From JAVJRN01 sp047635055 (GTDB lineage Bacteria; Bacteroidota; Bacteroidia; Cytophagales; Cyclobacteriaceae), in assembly GCA_047635055.1 (NCBI GenBank), contig JBLIIJ010000013.1, positions 1-54,537 on the forward strand: 54,537 nucleotides of DNA. The letters run 5' to 3'. The notes under the pieces are model-generated. The model ran no database searches, was not told the origin of the DNA, and saw only the letters and a list, made by a program, of their open reading frames with translations. Both the position numbers and the translations under genes were made by a program. Positions 18,921 through 27,376 of this stretch are shown one piece after another. Position 1 is the first letter of the stretch. Every line of letters starts with the position of its first letter.

Positions 18921-19172
18921 TTATTTTAAAGAGTCAGTAACATAAGGCATCAAAGCAATGTGTCTTGCTCTTTTCACAGCCTGACCAACTTTTCTCTGAT
19001 ACTTTAAACTAGTACCTGTGATTCTTCTTGGTAGAAGTTTACCTTGTTCGTTTACAAATGGTAATAAAAAGTTTGCATCCTTATAGTCGATGTACTTAAT
19101 ACCATTTTTCTTGAATCGGCAGTATTTGTCTTTTTTCTGCTCTCTGTTGATAGGTTCGTTCTGTAATGTCAT
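18921..19172 (-). CDS. rpsR: 30S ribosomal protein S18
   Basis: 83 residues, basic, with the S18 core (YKDANFLLPFVNEQGKLLPR, then RRITGTSLKYQRKVGQAVKRARHIALMPY). It binds 16S rRNA together with S6 in the platform of the small subunit. Its ATG overlaps the rpsF stop by 4 bases, so the partners S6 and S18 are translationally coupled. Confidence 0.97.
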   Translation of the reverse strand: MTLQNEPINREQKKDKYCRFKKNGIKYIDYKDANFLLPFVNEQGKLLPRRITGTSLKYQRKVGQAVKRARHIALMPYVTDSLK

Positions 19173-19525
19173 GATTTCACCTCCTCTTTCTTTTTAAATG
19201 CTCCGTTTCTTCTACGCTCATTGTACTTGATAGCATGTTTGTCAAGTACTGTCGTTAAGAACCTCATAACTTTTTCGTCCCTTCTATACTCTATTTCGAG
19301 CTTGTTGATCAAGGTTGTTTCTGCTTCAAATTCGAGAAGGTGGTAAAACCCTGTAGTCTTGTGCTGAATAGGATAGGCTAGTTTTCTTAAACCCCAGTTT
19401 TCGTTGTTTAAGATTTTTGCGCCACCTTCAGTCAAGATTCCAGCGAACTTGTCAACAGCATCCTTCATCTGAACATCAGATAAAACGGGAGTTAAAATGA
19501 ATACTGTTTCGTAATTTTTTGTCAT
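19169..19525 (-). CDS. rpsF: 30S ribosomal protein S6
   Basis: 118 residues with the S6 fold signature: YETVFILTPVLSD at the start, NWGLRKLAYPIQHKTTGFYH in the middle and YRRDEKVMRFLT near the end. The lysine-rich tail (KKKEEVKS) is common in Bacteroidota S6. First gene of the rpsF-rpsR-rplI operon; a candidate promoter lies just upstream. Confidence 0.97.
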   Translation of the reverse strand: MTKNYETVFILTPVLSDVQMKDAVDKFAGILTEGGAKILNNENWGLRKLAYPIQHKTTGFYHLLEFEAETTLINKLEIEYRRDEKVMRFLTTVLDKHAIKYNERRRNGAFKKKEEVKS

Positions 19526-19563
19526 TGGATTTTTGTGTAAAACGATAAAAATTTTTCGAATTG

Positions 19564-19571
19564 CGAAGTTA
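19564..19571 (-). promoter_or_regulatory. Candidate -7 box for rpsF operon
   Basis: On the minus strand the sequence TAACTTCG fits the Bacteroidota -7 element TAnnTTTG with one change, about 40 bases upstream of the rpsF start codon. The matching TTG at -33 is not clear, so this is a moderate call. Confidence 0.4.
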
Positions 19572-19606
19572 GATAAAAGTATTTGTAAAGAGAAGAGAAT
19601 TAATTA

Positions 19607-20530
19607 TCATTTCACGGTAAACGTACCGTTCCCCATTTTATATTCATTGGTGTAGACTTCAACTTGATGAAGGCCCGGGGAAAAGTCACTTCCTTTTTTA
19701 TAGAATACAATCACTTGTTGTGTACTCTTATCATAGAGTATTTCTTGCTTGACTGTGTAAAACAATTCTCTCCCTTCAAAAGTGAATGACCCTGAACCAT
19801 TTGTAACGTCGAAAAGCGTGTTTCCATCAGGTGCGTTTATCTTAATCAGTAATTCTTTACCCTCTATAGGGGCTACTTTGTTTTCATCGACGTTGAAAGT
19901 GATTTTCAACTGTTCAATATGTCGGTTGCGAAATTCAGATTCACGTTCTTTGCCGTTTTCGCTGATCGCAATTACCTTCACTCCATTGACTTTTAGCCTC
20001 GCTGCAAAAGCCACCTTTTCGGCGAGAGCCTCTTTCGATTTGTTTATCTCTTTTATTGATTGATTAAGTTCATTTTTTTCAGTTTTCAACTCGACATTTT
20101 CGCTAGCAAGCTCTTTATTTAATTTTTTGAGATTATCTATTTCCACGTCTTTCGCCAGTAATAGCTCAGTATACCCAGAGACTTTTCCTTTTAGATTTGA
20201 AATAAGAACTTTTTGATTTTTATCCTTTCTAAGCAAAGATGTTTTCTCAGCGTCAAGTTGTTTTCTTATTGCAATAAGTGTGTCTATTTCACCTCCTAAT
20301 TGTGAAATCGTCAATATTCTTTCGTTAAGCTGACTTGAAATGGAATCCAAAGCTAATATCACTGTATTAAGCTCTTTGGTTTGGTCTTCTTTTAAACCCT
20401 TTTCTTCTTCGTATTTGAAATAGAAAAATGCCACAATGGCTAATAGTAATACCACAAGACCAATTAATATTGGTATTTTATTGCTTTTCTGAGGTTGATA
20501 GGGTTGCTGTATTGGCTCTTGGTTTTCCAT
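19607..20530 (-). CDS. Membrane-anchored coiled-coil protein, function unknown
   Basis: 307 residues from the chosen start MENQEPIQ; an earlier in-frame ATG at 20,569 would add 13 residues but lies close to the likely transcription start. Layout: a Gln/Pro-rich cytoplasmic head, one membrane segment at about residues 20-40 (IPILIGLVVLLLAIVAFFYF), then a long coiled coil to about 180 full of Lys/Glu/Leu heptads, then a beta-rich C-terminal domain (KVNGVKVIAISENG to the end, NGTFTVK). Such bitopic proteins often act as periplasmic spacers or envelope organisers, but no family is recognised. It lies between a methyltransferase and the rpsF operon on the same strand, each with an apparent promoter of its own. 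Confidence 0.75.
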   Translation of the reverse strand: MENQEPIQQPYQPQKSNKIPILIGLVVLLLAIVAFFYFKYEEEKGLKEDQTKELNTVILALDSISSQLNERILTISQLGGEIDTLIAIRKQLDAEKTSLLRKDKNQKVLISNLKGKVSGYTELLLAKDVEIDNLKKLNKELASENVELKTEKNELNQSIKEINKSKEALAEKVAFAARLKVNGVKVIAISENGKERESEFRNRHIEQLKITFNVDENKVAPIEGKELLIKINAPDGNTLFDVTNGSGSFTFEGRELFYTVKQEILYDKSTQQVIVFYKKGSDFSPGLHQVEVYTNEYKMGNGTFTVK

Positions 20531-20595
20531 TTTGAATGTTTTATTAAGCCGATTTGAATTCATGAACATTTGTGGACAATCAGCTTAAGATGGTG

Positions 20596-20603
20596 CGAAA
20601 TTA
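20596..20603 (-). promoter_or_regulatory. Candidate -7 box for the coiled-coil gene
   Basis: Minus-strand TAATTTCG, close to TAnnTTTG, about 65 bases upstream of the chosen start at 20,530. It resembles the rpsF element (TAACTTCG). No convincing TTG at -33. Confidence 0.33.
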
Positions 20604-20634
20604 GCTAATGTATTAGTAAAGAGCGCGCTATAGT

Positions 20635-21396
20635 TTAAAATCTGATATGAAAATGTTGTTTAACTCCAGGGTAGGAGGGGAATATTATCCCGGCTTGGAA
20701 TATATCAATGGTGAGAATGAATTCAGGATCAATGATTAATTTTTTCCACATGGAAAACATGTCGCTAGACCAATAGATATCGTGAATAATGATGCATTTT
20801 GGCATTGCCGTTTTCTTTATTATTTCTATTTGTGTTAAAATAGTTTTAGACCTATGATCGGCATCAAGAAATACGATATCGGGTTTGATAAGTGTTAATT
20901 GTTTTTTGAATACGTCTTGAACTTTCCCATGAATGATCTCAACGTGCTCGCCACTATGGTTTTTATGGAATTCTTTGGCGTAATAACACAGCGACTCTGC
21001 ACCTTCAATCGTATATATTTTTGCTCCGGTTGTTCTAGATAAGAACAACGAATTGTAACCAAGGGAGGTACCTGTTTCTAAGAAGCGAGTATATTTTTGC
21101 CAATTAATTAACTTGGAAAGGAATAGATTGAATTGTAAAGAGGAAAGAGACGTATTGGCTATATCACTAGCAGTTTCGTTTACGAGGGCCGAATTTTTTG
21201 GATCAATATATTTAATTAATCGCTTGTCTCTTTTGAGTGCGTTTCGAGCGTCTACCAGCTCCCTCGTGGGAACACTTTTTTTCTTAATAACCTCATTGAA
21301 AAAGTTAAAAAGGAATGGTGAATGCAGTCCGTGAGCATTTTTTGAATTAACCCAATATTTAATGAATTGGTAGATTCTGAAAAATATCAAACTCAA
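20635..21396 (-). CDS. Class I SAM-dependent methyltransferase
   Basis: 253 residues. Rossmann motif I is visible as FLETGTSLGYNSLFL; the acidic strand-2 end is IYTIEGAESL, and motif DIVFLDADH matches the O-methyltransferase and class I methyltransferase pattern. The C-terminal half keeps CIIIHDIYWS and a hydrophobic strand. Substrate unknown; the fold resembles small-molecule O-methyltransferases. The N-terminal 80 residues are basic and helical (FRIYQFIKYWVNSKNAHGLHS). Its start is 4 bases past the apaG stop, so the two probably form one transcript. Confidence 0.82.
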   Translation of the reverse strand: MSLIFFRIYQFIKYWVNSKNAHGLHSPFLFNFFNEVIKKKSVPTRELVDARNALKRDKRLIKYIDPKNSALVNETASDIANTSLSSLQFNLFLSKLINWQKYTRFLETGTSLGYNSLFLSRTTGAKIYTIEGAESLCYYAKEFHKNHSGEHVEIIHGKVQDVFKKQLTLIKPDIVFLDADHRSKTILTQIEIIKKTAMPKCIIIHDIYWSSDMFSMWKKLIIDPEFILTIDIFQAGIIFPSYPGVKQHFHIRF

Positions 21397-21400
21397 TAAA

Positions 21401-21787
21401 TTAGTTCAATTTGAATGGAACAATCATTTGGAACTCAGGAATTTTAACTTTAAAGACTTTACCGTCTACTAGTCGCTCCATCATATAATAACCATACATT
21501 TTACCTAGACCGGATTTAAGGTTACATCCAGAAACGTATTCATGTTTCTGACCTGGCTCCAAAATAGGTTGTTTGCCAACGACACCTTCTCCCTCTACTT
21601 CACGACGCAAATAAGTCAAATCTATAATTTCCCAATGACGGGAAAGAAGTTGAATGGTTTTATCTCCTAAGTTTTCAATTGTGATCTGATAGGTGAAAAC
21701 ATAATGACCTTGAACAGGATTAGAGTATTCTTGTTGATATTCTGTTTGCACAGAAATACGTACGCCTTTTGTAATATCGGTAATCAT
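21401..21787 (-). CDS. apaG: ApaG family protein
   Basis: 128 residues, the normal length of a single ApaG (DUF525) domain with a fibronectin-III-like fold. Visible signatures are VRISVQTEY, the YQITIENLGDKTIQLLSRHW block and GKQPILEPGQKHEYVSGC followed by the MYGYY segment. In enterobacteria ApaG affects cobalt and magnesium resistance and diadenosine tetraphosphate levels; the biochemical role is unsettled. Divergent to ung across 74 bases. Confidence 0.95.
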   Translation of the reverse strand: MITDITKGVRISVQTEYQQEYSNPVQGHYVFTYQITIENLGDKTIQLLSRHWEIIDLTYLRREVEGEGVVGKQPILEPGQKHEYVSGCNLKSGLGKMYGYYMMERLVDGKVFKVKIPEFQMIVPFKLN

Positions 21788-21861
21788 TTCACTTAATTAG
21801 AAAAGAAATTTAGACGTTTTATTTCTTAATTTACCAAAGTCCATTAATTTTTTATTGCCCA

Positions 21862-22524
21862 ATGAAAGTAAATATTGAAGACAGCTGGAGAAAATTACTC
21901 AAAGATGAGTTTGAAAAAGATTATTTCAAGGATCTTGTTTCCTTTGTGAAGGAAGAATATCAATCCCAAACTGTTTTTCCTCCGGGTTCGCAAATTTTCC
22001 AAGCTTTTGATCGTACTCCTCTTCAACAAGTGAAAGTAGTTATACTGGGTCAAGATCCTTATCATGGCCAGGATCAAGCACATGGGCTTTGTTTTTCTGT
22101 CAATGAGGGTAAAAAGTTTCCGCGATCACTACTTAACATATTTAAAGAGTTAAAAGCAGACTTAGGAATGGAAATTCCTCCGCATGGTGATTTGTCGAGA
22201 TGGGCAGATCAAGGGGTATTACTGTTGAATGCTACTTTAACAGTAAGAGCATCTTTGCCTGGTTCCCATCAGAAAAAAGGTTGGGAAGAATTTACGGATG
22301 CGGTAATTAAAAATTTGTCTGAAATTCACGAAGGTTTGGTATTTGTTCTCTGGGGAGCTTATGCTCAGAAGAAAGGAGAGCTAATAGACACTCAACGACA
22401 TTTGGTTTTAAAATCCGCTCATCCTTCACCTTTTTCAGCAGAGCGAGGTTTTTTCGGAAATAGTCATTTTAGTAAAGTCAATAACTATCTGAAAGAAAAA
22501 GGAGTAGCAGAGATAGAATGGTAA
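21862..22524 (+). CDS. ung: Uracil-DNA glycosylase, family 1
   Basis: 220 residues. It removes uracil from DNA arising from dUTP incorporation or cytosine deamination. The catalytic water-activating loop GQDPYHG (Asp about residue 65) is intact, as are the uracil-binding LLNATLTVR block and the C-terminal HPSPFSAERGF with the minor-groove His-Pro-Ser-Pro loop. It is a lone plus-strand gene inside a minus-strand region, followed 114 bases on by a small membrane protein on the same strand. Confidence 0.97.
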   Translation: MKVNIEDSWRKLLKDEFEKDYFKDLVSFVKEEYQSQTVFPPGSQIFQAFDRTPLQQVKVVILGQDPYHGQDQAHGLCFSVNEGKKFPRSLLNIFKELKADLGMEIPPHGDLSRWADQGVLLLNATLTVRASLPGSHQKKGWEEFTDAVIKNLSEIHEGLVFVLWGAYAQKKGELIDTQRHLVLKSAHPSPFSAERGFFGNSHFSKVNNYLKEKGVAEIEW

Positions 22525-22638
22525 TAAAGACCGATACTGAGCAGCTTATTCTCCAGTTAATAAATAAATGGTTTAGCGGACTTAGTTTCCCGTCAAAACA
22601 TCTATCTTAACTTTAACAGTTAAAAAGAAAAATACATC

Positions 22639-22794
22639 ATGGGCCAAGGTGGAGACGATTATTATAATTTTTACGAGCCTGAAAAAGAAAAAAATAATAA
22701 GGTCAAAGGTTTTCTTGGACTAAGCGCCTTTATTATTTTGATGGTGTTATTCGTTAGAGTAATTGGTTACTTCCTGTCCCAGCTCCAACTTTAG
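22639..22794 (+). CDS. Small single-pass membrane protein, 51 residues
   Basis: A short ORF starting MGQGGDDYYNFYEPEKEK, with a charged N-terminal half and one hydrophobic helix (residues about 24-46: GFLGLSAFIILMVLFVRVIGY) ending SQLQL. An A-rich stretch (TTAAAAAGAAAAATACATC) directly before the ATG is a typical Bacteroidota start context. Its stop is 6 bases from the convergent lepB stop. The composition is clearly non-random (charged head plus perfect membrane helix), so I call it real. Function unknown. Confidence 0.65.
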   Translation: MGQGGDDYYNFYEPEKEKNNKVKGFLGLSAFIILMVLFVRVIGYFLSQLQL

Positions 22795-22800
22795 TAAAAA

Positions 22801-24234
22801 CTAGTCTATTCCTTTCATCAATCTCGACCATCGTATTTTATTCAAAAAGGAAGCTTGGTCATCCAACGACATCCAGATGAATGACGCCTCTCCAACTACA
22901 AAATCTTCCGATACGAAACCCCAATAACGTGAATCTTCAGAGTTATGTCTGTTATCTCCCATCATGAAATAATAGTCCTTTTTGAAAGTATATGTCTTTA
23001 TTTTCTCACCACTTACGCTTAATGTTTCAATACCTATTTCGACATCTTGTAGATCTTCATAATTTTTGATAGTAGACCCGTATTTGGCTAATGAATTTTC
23101 GTCAACTATAATTGTTAAACCTTTTTTAGGAATTTCTAATGGACCAAAATTGTCTGCATTCCAAGGATAGTATTTGGCATTAGGAAAAATTCGAGGTTCT
23201 ATATCGTCGGCGTTCATAAACTGAACATTTATTGATTTCACGAAATCAAGTGTTCCTATTTCACTGGCTGTTTCAGCCGTCATGAATGCACCATATCCTT
23301 TTGTACCATTTTGCATGATTGCAGGACCGTATTCCCAAATTCCATAGCTTGAAAATATCCTATCTCGAATAACTTGATTTGTTTCAATGAAATAGCGGTG
23401 TTGCATAAATGCCGGATCAATACCCTTAACGCCATTTATATACACAAGTCCCTTTTTTACTTCTATGATATCTCCGGCAACAGCCACACACCTTTTGATA
23501 TAATGAGTTCTAAGATCTTTTGGATGTTGGAACTCTGGAGGATAGTTAAAAACGACTACATCGTTTCTTTCTACTTTAGATAATGAGGGAAGTCTATATT
23601 GTGGCAGTTGTAATGCATCAATATATGATGGCAGTTCTGTTCCCCAAATTTTGGCATGCGTTAAAGGTACTTGGAGAGGAGTCTTTGGTGTTCTTGGACC
23701 GTAATTTATTTTACTCACAAATAAAAAATCTCCAACTAATAGTGATTTTTCCATGGAAGGCGTTGGAATAACATATGCCTCCATAAAAACCCATCTAATG
23801 AATGTGGCAGCAAAAACGGCAAAAACAATTGCCTCCATCCATTCTTTGCCCATTGTCTTTGGCTTTTTGGGCATTTCGGTCGCCTTTCCTTCATACTGCG
23901 TATCGGAATAAGCAACATAAACCATGTAAAATGGAGCAAGGATTACACCAAGAACTTGATCTAAATACGTGAATTTATTGTAAGACTTTAGTAAATCTAA
24001 ATGGATGGTTAGTGCAATAAAGAAGTTTACTACTGGAACAAAGAGAAGTAAGACCCAATATTTTGGCCTTCCAACGAGGTTAATGTGGATATAATAATTG
24101 TATATCGGAATAAGTCCAGCCCACCCAGGCTGTCCAGCTTTCTCAAAGAACTTGTAGTAGGCTACACTTTGTAGGACATACCAAATAATAAAAAATAGGA
24201 GGGTAGAAATGAATGTGAAATCGTTATAGTACAT
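22801..24234 (-). CDS. lepB: Signal peptidase I with extra N-terminal membrane domain
   Basis: 477 residues. It cleaves signal peptides of exported proteins at the outer face of the inner membrane. The catalytic pair is visible: Ser at about residue 160 in VIPTPSMEKSL and Lys at about 247 in HYIKRCVAVAGD; box E GDNRHNSEDSRYWGFV is intact near the C-terminus. Before the catalytic part is an added domain of about 115 residues with three or four membrane helices (YKFFEKAGQPGWAGLIPIYN resembles DUF5684-type domains), so the protein is longer than the usual type. It overlaps the end of dapB by 11 bases and is the last gene of the pyrG-yidC-parAB run. Confidence 0.95.
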   Translation of the reverse strand: MYYNDFTFISTLLFFIIWYVLQSVAYYKFFEKAGQPGWAGLIPIYNYYIHINLVGRPKYWVLLLFVPVVNFFIALTIHLDLLKSYNKFTYLDQVLGVILAPFYMVYVAYSDTQYEGKATEMPKKPKTMGKEWMEAIVFAVFAATFIRWVFMEAYVIPTPSMEKSLLVGDFLFVSKINYGPRTPKTPLQVPLTHAKIWGTELPSYIDALQLPQYRLPSLSKVERNDVVVFNYPPEFQHPKDLRTHYIKRCVAVAGDIIEVKKGLVYINGVKGIDPAFMQHRYFIETNQVIRDRIFSSYGIWEYGPAIMQNGTKGYGAFMTAETASEIGTLDFVKSINVQFMNADDIEPRIFPNAKYYPWNADNFGPLEIPKKGLTIIVDENSLAKYGSTIKNYEDLQDVEIGIETLSVSGEKIKTYTFKKDYYFMMGDNRHNSEDSRYWGFVSEDFVVGEASFIWMSLDDQASFLNKIRWSRLMKGID

Positions 24235-24961
24235 TGGATACTAAGCTTTTTATATAATCTTTTATGGTAAGAATACCTTTTTTGTTATTAACCCACTCGG
24301 CTACTTCAATGACACCTTGAGCAAAAACTTTTCGATCATGCGCAATATGTTTGATCTCAATGCTTTCTAGAGGGCTATTGTATTCCACAATATGGGTACC
24401 AGGAACGCTTCCTAATCTTTGATGTTTAATTTTTATATCTGTAGAATTGATGTGCTCTTCTTCAAGAGTCCATTTCGAGTAATTCTGATGGTTATCAATA
24501 ATTGCTTCAGCTATTGTGATGGCCGTTCCACTAGGAGCGTCTTTTTTTTCAGTGTGGTGAATTTCTGCTAAAGTAACGTCAAATTTTGGAAGTCGATTCA
24601 TCCTTTTGGCTAACCATTCATTTAATTCAAAAAATAAATTGACGCCTATACTAAAATTTGACGCGTAAAGGAAGGTTCCATTTGTATGTGCTATCTGTGA
24701 GTGCACTTCATTTAAGCGAGCCAGCCATCCTGTTGTTCCACAAATAGTTTTAACCTTATTTTCTATTAGAATTTGAATGTTGTCAAAAGCGGATGCTGGT
24801 ATTGAAAACTCAATGGCTATATCGGTGTTAGATGGATTTACCTTTTTGATATCTGCTCGATTGTTATGATCAATGATGAAAGAGATCGAATGTCCTTGTG
24901 TAACGGCTATTTGCTCTATGGTTTTACCCATTTTCCCATATCCAATCAATGCTATTCTCAC
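24224..24961 (-). CDS. dapB: 4-hydroxy-tetrahydrodipicolinate reductase
   Basis: 245 residues, slightly short for the family. It reduces the dipicolinate intermediate in the diaminopimelate/lysine pathway that feeds peptidoglycan and lysine. Visible: the nucleotide-binding start MRIALIGYGKMGKTIEQIA, GTTGW, and the catalytic signature EIHHTEKKDAPSGTA. The start overlaps the preceding DUF5683 stop by one base and the end overlaps lepB by 11 bases, consistent with one transcript. Confidence 0.96.
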   Translation of the reverse strand: MRIALIGYGKMGKTIEQIAVTQGHSISFIIDHNNRADIKKVNPSNTDIAIEFSIPASAFDNIQILIENKVKTICGTTGWLARLNEVHSQIAHTNGTFLYASNFSIGVNLFFELNEWLAKRMNRLPKFDVTLAEIHHTEKKDAPSGTAITIAEAIIDNHQNYSKWTLEEEHINSTDIKIKHQRLGSVPGTHIVEYNSPLESIEIKHIAHDRKVFAQGVIEVAEWVNNKKGILTIKDYIKSLVSNVL

Positions 24962-25554
24962 TATTTGATGTTTAGTGCTATTGTAAATCCGAAAGATTGC
25001 GAAAATAATGGAGTTGTTTGAATAGATGGCTGAATATTCAGAGAAAGGTTGTCATTTATGTCAAACTCTTTCAAATGTGCAGAAACATGGGCGTCAACTA
25101 TATTGAGTAGATAGAATACCCCTCCCATGATCATCAAAAAGTCTCTATCCCTTCTAAATTTATCCCTATTTCTTATTGCTGTCTCCGTACTAAAAGAATC
25201 ATCATAGTAATTGACTGTTATTGCTGAGTTGTCTACCGCAGCGGTTACTGCACTACGAAATTCATGATAGAGCTGATGATTATAGCTTATATAATGGCCA
25301 ATAATTATAGTTCCACCATAAATAATTGGGATTTTCCAAAATTGTTTATTGTAAGCCTGACCCAAGCCAGGGAGAATTGCTGAAAGTACTGCTGCTTTGT
25401 TTGGGTCTTGTTCTGAGACACTTTGAAATTCATCAACAACATCCATATTTTCAATGAATGTAGAGTCATAAGAGTCTGTGAACACTACTTGTCCTTTAAC
25501 AGATAATGCGAGTAACAAGACACAATAAATTAGGCATGTTTTTTTATAAATCAA
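24961..25554 (-). CDS. DUF5683 exported/membrane protein, probable TTG start
   Basis: I place the start at the TTG at 25,554 (about 197 residues), because it begins a textbook signal peptide (LIYKKTCLIYCVLLLALSVKG) and overlaps parB by only 11 bases; an in-frame ATG at 25,611 would overlap parB by 68 bases and put hydrophilic residues before the signal. The core AAVLSAILPGLGQAYNKQFW with the following membrane segment IPIIYGGTIIIGHYISY is the DUF5683 signature. A second hydrophobic stretch is FLMIMGGVFYLLNIVDAHV. Function unknown. In Bacteroidota this gene is commonly found beside parB and dapB. Confidence 0.8.
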   Translation of the reverse strand: MIYKKTCLIYCVLLLALSVKGQVVFTDSYDSTFIENMDVVDEFQSVSEQDPNKAAVLSAILPGLGQAYNKQFWKIPIIYGGTIIIGHYISYNHQLYHEFRSAVTAAVDNSAITVNYYDDSFSTETAIRNRDKFRRDRDFLMIMGGVFYLLNIVDAHVSAHLKEFDINDNLSLNIQPSIQTTPLFSQSFGFTIALNIK

Positions 25555-26434
25555 GCACTTCAAGAATCCTATTAAGTTCGTCACTGGATACAAATGGTAT
25601 TTTAATTTCACCCTTATTATTTCCGTCAGCTTTTACTGTTATTCTTGTTCCAAAATGAGAAGTTAGCTTTTGTTGTATATTTCCAATTTCCGGGTCAACG
25701 ATCTCTTTTTCTTTTTTGATTGGAGCAGGTGTCGCAAGGTTCCTAACTAGTTCTTCGACTTTTCTAACAGAGAGACCTTCTGCAACTATCTTTTTATAAA
25801 CGTCCAGTAGTACATCAATATTATCTATGTTCACTAATGCTCTTGCATGACCCATTGAAATGTTGCCATCTCTAAGTCCAATTTGAACATCTGGTGGTAG
25901 CTTTAAAAGTCGTAGGTAATTATTAACCGTTGTTCTGTTTTTACCAACTCTGTCCCCGAGCTCTTCCTGTTTAAGATTACATTCCGCAATAAGCCTTTGG
26001 TAGCTTAGCGCGACTTCAATAGCGTTAAGATCTTCCCTTTGGATATTCTCGATTAATGCCATTTCCAGCATTTGCTGGTCATTAGCTACACGAATATATG
26101 CCGGTATACTGGTTAAACCAGCGAGTTTTGAAGCCTGAAATCGTCTTTCTCCAGAAATTAACTGAAAGGTTTTTTCAGTTAACGCGCGTACGGTTATTGG
26201 TTGTATTATCCCCTGTACTCTTATGGACTCAGCCAATTCGTTGAGTGTAATTTGATTAAAATCCGTACGAGGTTGAAATGGGTTGACCTCTATTTGATCA
26301 AGGGAGATTTCATCTATTGATTTTTTTAAAGTTGTTATTGCCCCAATTGTTTCTTGTTTTTCGCCAGAATCCTCTAAAAGAGCACCTAAACCTCGACCCA
26401 AACCTGTTTTTTTCTTCCACTTAGCGTCAGCCAT
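25544..26434 (-). CDS. parB: Chromosome partitioning protein ParB
   Basis: 296 residues. It binds parS sites and spreads as a CTP-dependent clamp. The N-terminal end KKKTGLGRGLGALL is the ParA-contact region; the CTP-binding GERR motif is present (LISGERRFQA), then ENIQREDLN, and the helix-turn-helix LKQEELGDRVGKNRTTVNNY. The C-terminal dimer domain follows. Its ATG shares a base with the parA stop (TAATG), so the pair is coupled. Confidence 0.97.
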   Translation of the reverse strand: MADAKWKKKTGLGRGLGALLEDSGEKQETIGAITTLKKSIDEISLDQIEVNPFQPRTDFNQITLNELAESIRVQGIIQPITVRALTEKTFQLISGERRFQASKLAGLTSIPAYIRVANDQQMLEMALIENIQREDLNAIEVALSYQRLIAECNLKQEELGDRVGKNRTTVNNYLRLLKLPPDVQIGLRDGNISMGHARALVNIDNIDVLLDVYKKIVAEGLSVRKVEELVRNLATPAPIKKEKEIVDPEIGNIQQKLTSHFGTRITVKADGNNKGEIKIPFVSSDELNRILEVLDL

Positions 26435-27210
26435 TATGCAGCGTTTACTTGGTTTCGTTCTAAAATTTCTTTCGCAAGATTTAAATAAGCAATAGCACCT
26501 TTACTATCAGCATCGTATGTTATTACAGGAACGCCAAAGCTGGGAGATTCGCTAAGTTTGATATTTCTAGGAATCAAGGTATCGAAAACGATACCTTTAA
26601 AATGTGTTCTTACTTCTTGAACGACTTGATTTGATAGATTCAATCTCAAATCGTACATAGTCAATAATATTCCTTCTATTTCTAATTCAGGATTTAATCT
26701 ATTCTGAATTATTTTAATCGTGTTGAGTAGTTTACCTAAACCCTCCAAAGCAAAATATTCACACTGCACAGGAACCATAACAGAGTCCGCTGCAGTTAAG
26801 GCATTGACCGTGATTAGTCCTAGCGATGGGGAGCAATCAATAATTATATAGTCATAGTCGTCTTTAATGGCATTTAGAGAAATTTTCATTTTCTGCTCTC
26901 TTTTTTCAATACTGACCATTTCTACTTCAGCACCAACCAAATCGATATGTGAAGGAATTATATCAAGGAACTTTATATCTGTTTTCCTAATACAATCTTT
27001 AGCGTCAATATCATCGACCATGCATTCATAGATACTTACTTCTACCTCCTTTGGGTTAATGCCAATGCCAGAGGTAGCATTTGCTTGAGGATCAGCATCC
27101 ACAATCAGCGTTTTTAATTCAAGTGCAGCCAAGCTTGCAGCTAGATTTATAGCTGTGGTAGTTTTCCCGACTCCTCCTTTTTGATTAGCGATTGCTATGA
27201 TTTTGCCCAT
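26434..27210 (-). CDS. parA: Chromosome partitioning ATPase ParA (Soj)
   Basis: 258 residues from MGKIIAIANQ. An earlier in-frame start at 27,255 would add 15 residues unlike ParA and would lie at or upstream of the predicted transcription start, so I reject it. Deviant Walker A: NQKGGVGKTTTAINL; Walker A-prime DADPQANATSG; Walker B-like YIIIDCSPSLG. It forms nucleoid-bound ATP dimers that move ParB-parS complexes. No long N-terminal DNA-binding domain, so it is the chromosomal Soj type, not the plasmid type Ia. Confidence 0.96.
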   Translation of the reverse strand: MGKIIAIANQKGGVGKTTTAINLAASLAALELKTLIVDADPQANATSGIGINPKEVEVSIYECMVDDIDAKDCIRKTDIKFLDIIPSHIDLVGAEVEMVSIEKREQKMKISLNAIKDDYDYIIIDCSPSLGLITVNALTAADSVMVPVQCEYFALEGLGKLLNTIKIIQNRLNPELEIEGILLTMYDLRLNLSNQVVQEVRTHFKGIVFDTLIPRNIKLSESPSFGVPVITYDADSKGAIAYLNLAKEILERNQVNAA

Positions 27211-27252
27211 AATGCTTTTTGTATTATTTCCTTTTCTATCTAGAGAAGGACA

Positions 27253-27260
27253 CAAATATA
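27253..27260 (-). promoter_or_regulatory. Candidate -7 box for parA
   Basis: Minus-strand TATATTTG is a perfect TAnnTTTG element, placing the transcript start about 37 bases before the parA ATG at 27,210. The -33 region has CTTT where TTG is expected. It supports the shorter parA start and an internal promoter for the parAB-DUF5683-dapB-lepB genes. Confidence 0.5.
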
Positions 27261-27285
27261 TTTAATGTAATAGGAAGATAAAGCT

Positions 27286-27345
27286 GTTGCCTAAAAGAAA
27301 ACTCCGCGACTCAATAAAATGGAGTTGTATTCTTTTAGCAATCAA
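27286..27345. repeat. Long imperfect hairpin between yidC and parA
   Basis: Inverted repeat: CTAAAAG...AACTCC (27,291-27,305) faces GGAGTT...CTTTTAG (27,321-27,338), with extra pairing GTTGC / GCAAT-type outside and a 15-base loop. It lies between the yidC stop and the parA promoter on the minus strand. No U-tract follows it in either direction, so it is not a standard terminator; it could be an RNA processing or 3'-end stabilising structure for the yidC transcript. Confidence 0.6.
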
Positions 27346-27376
27346 CAAGTTAACCTTGCAAGAGGAGCAATAAGAA

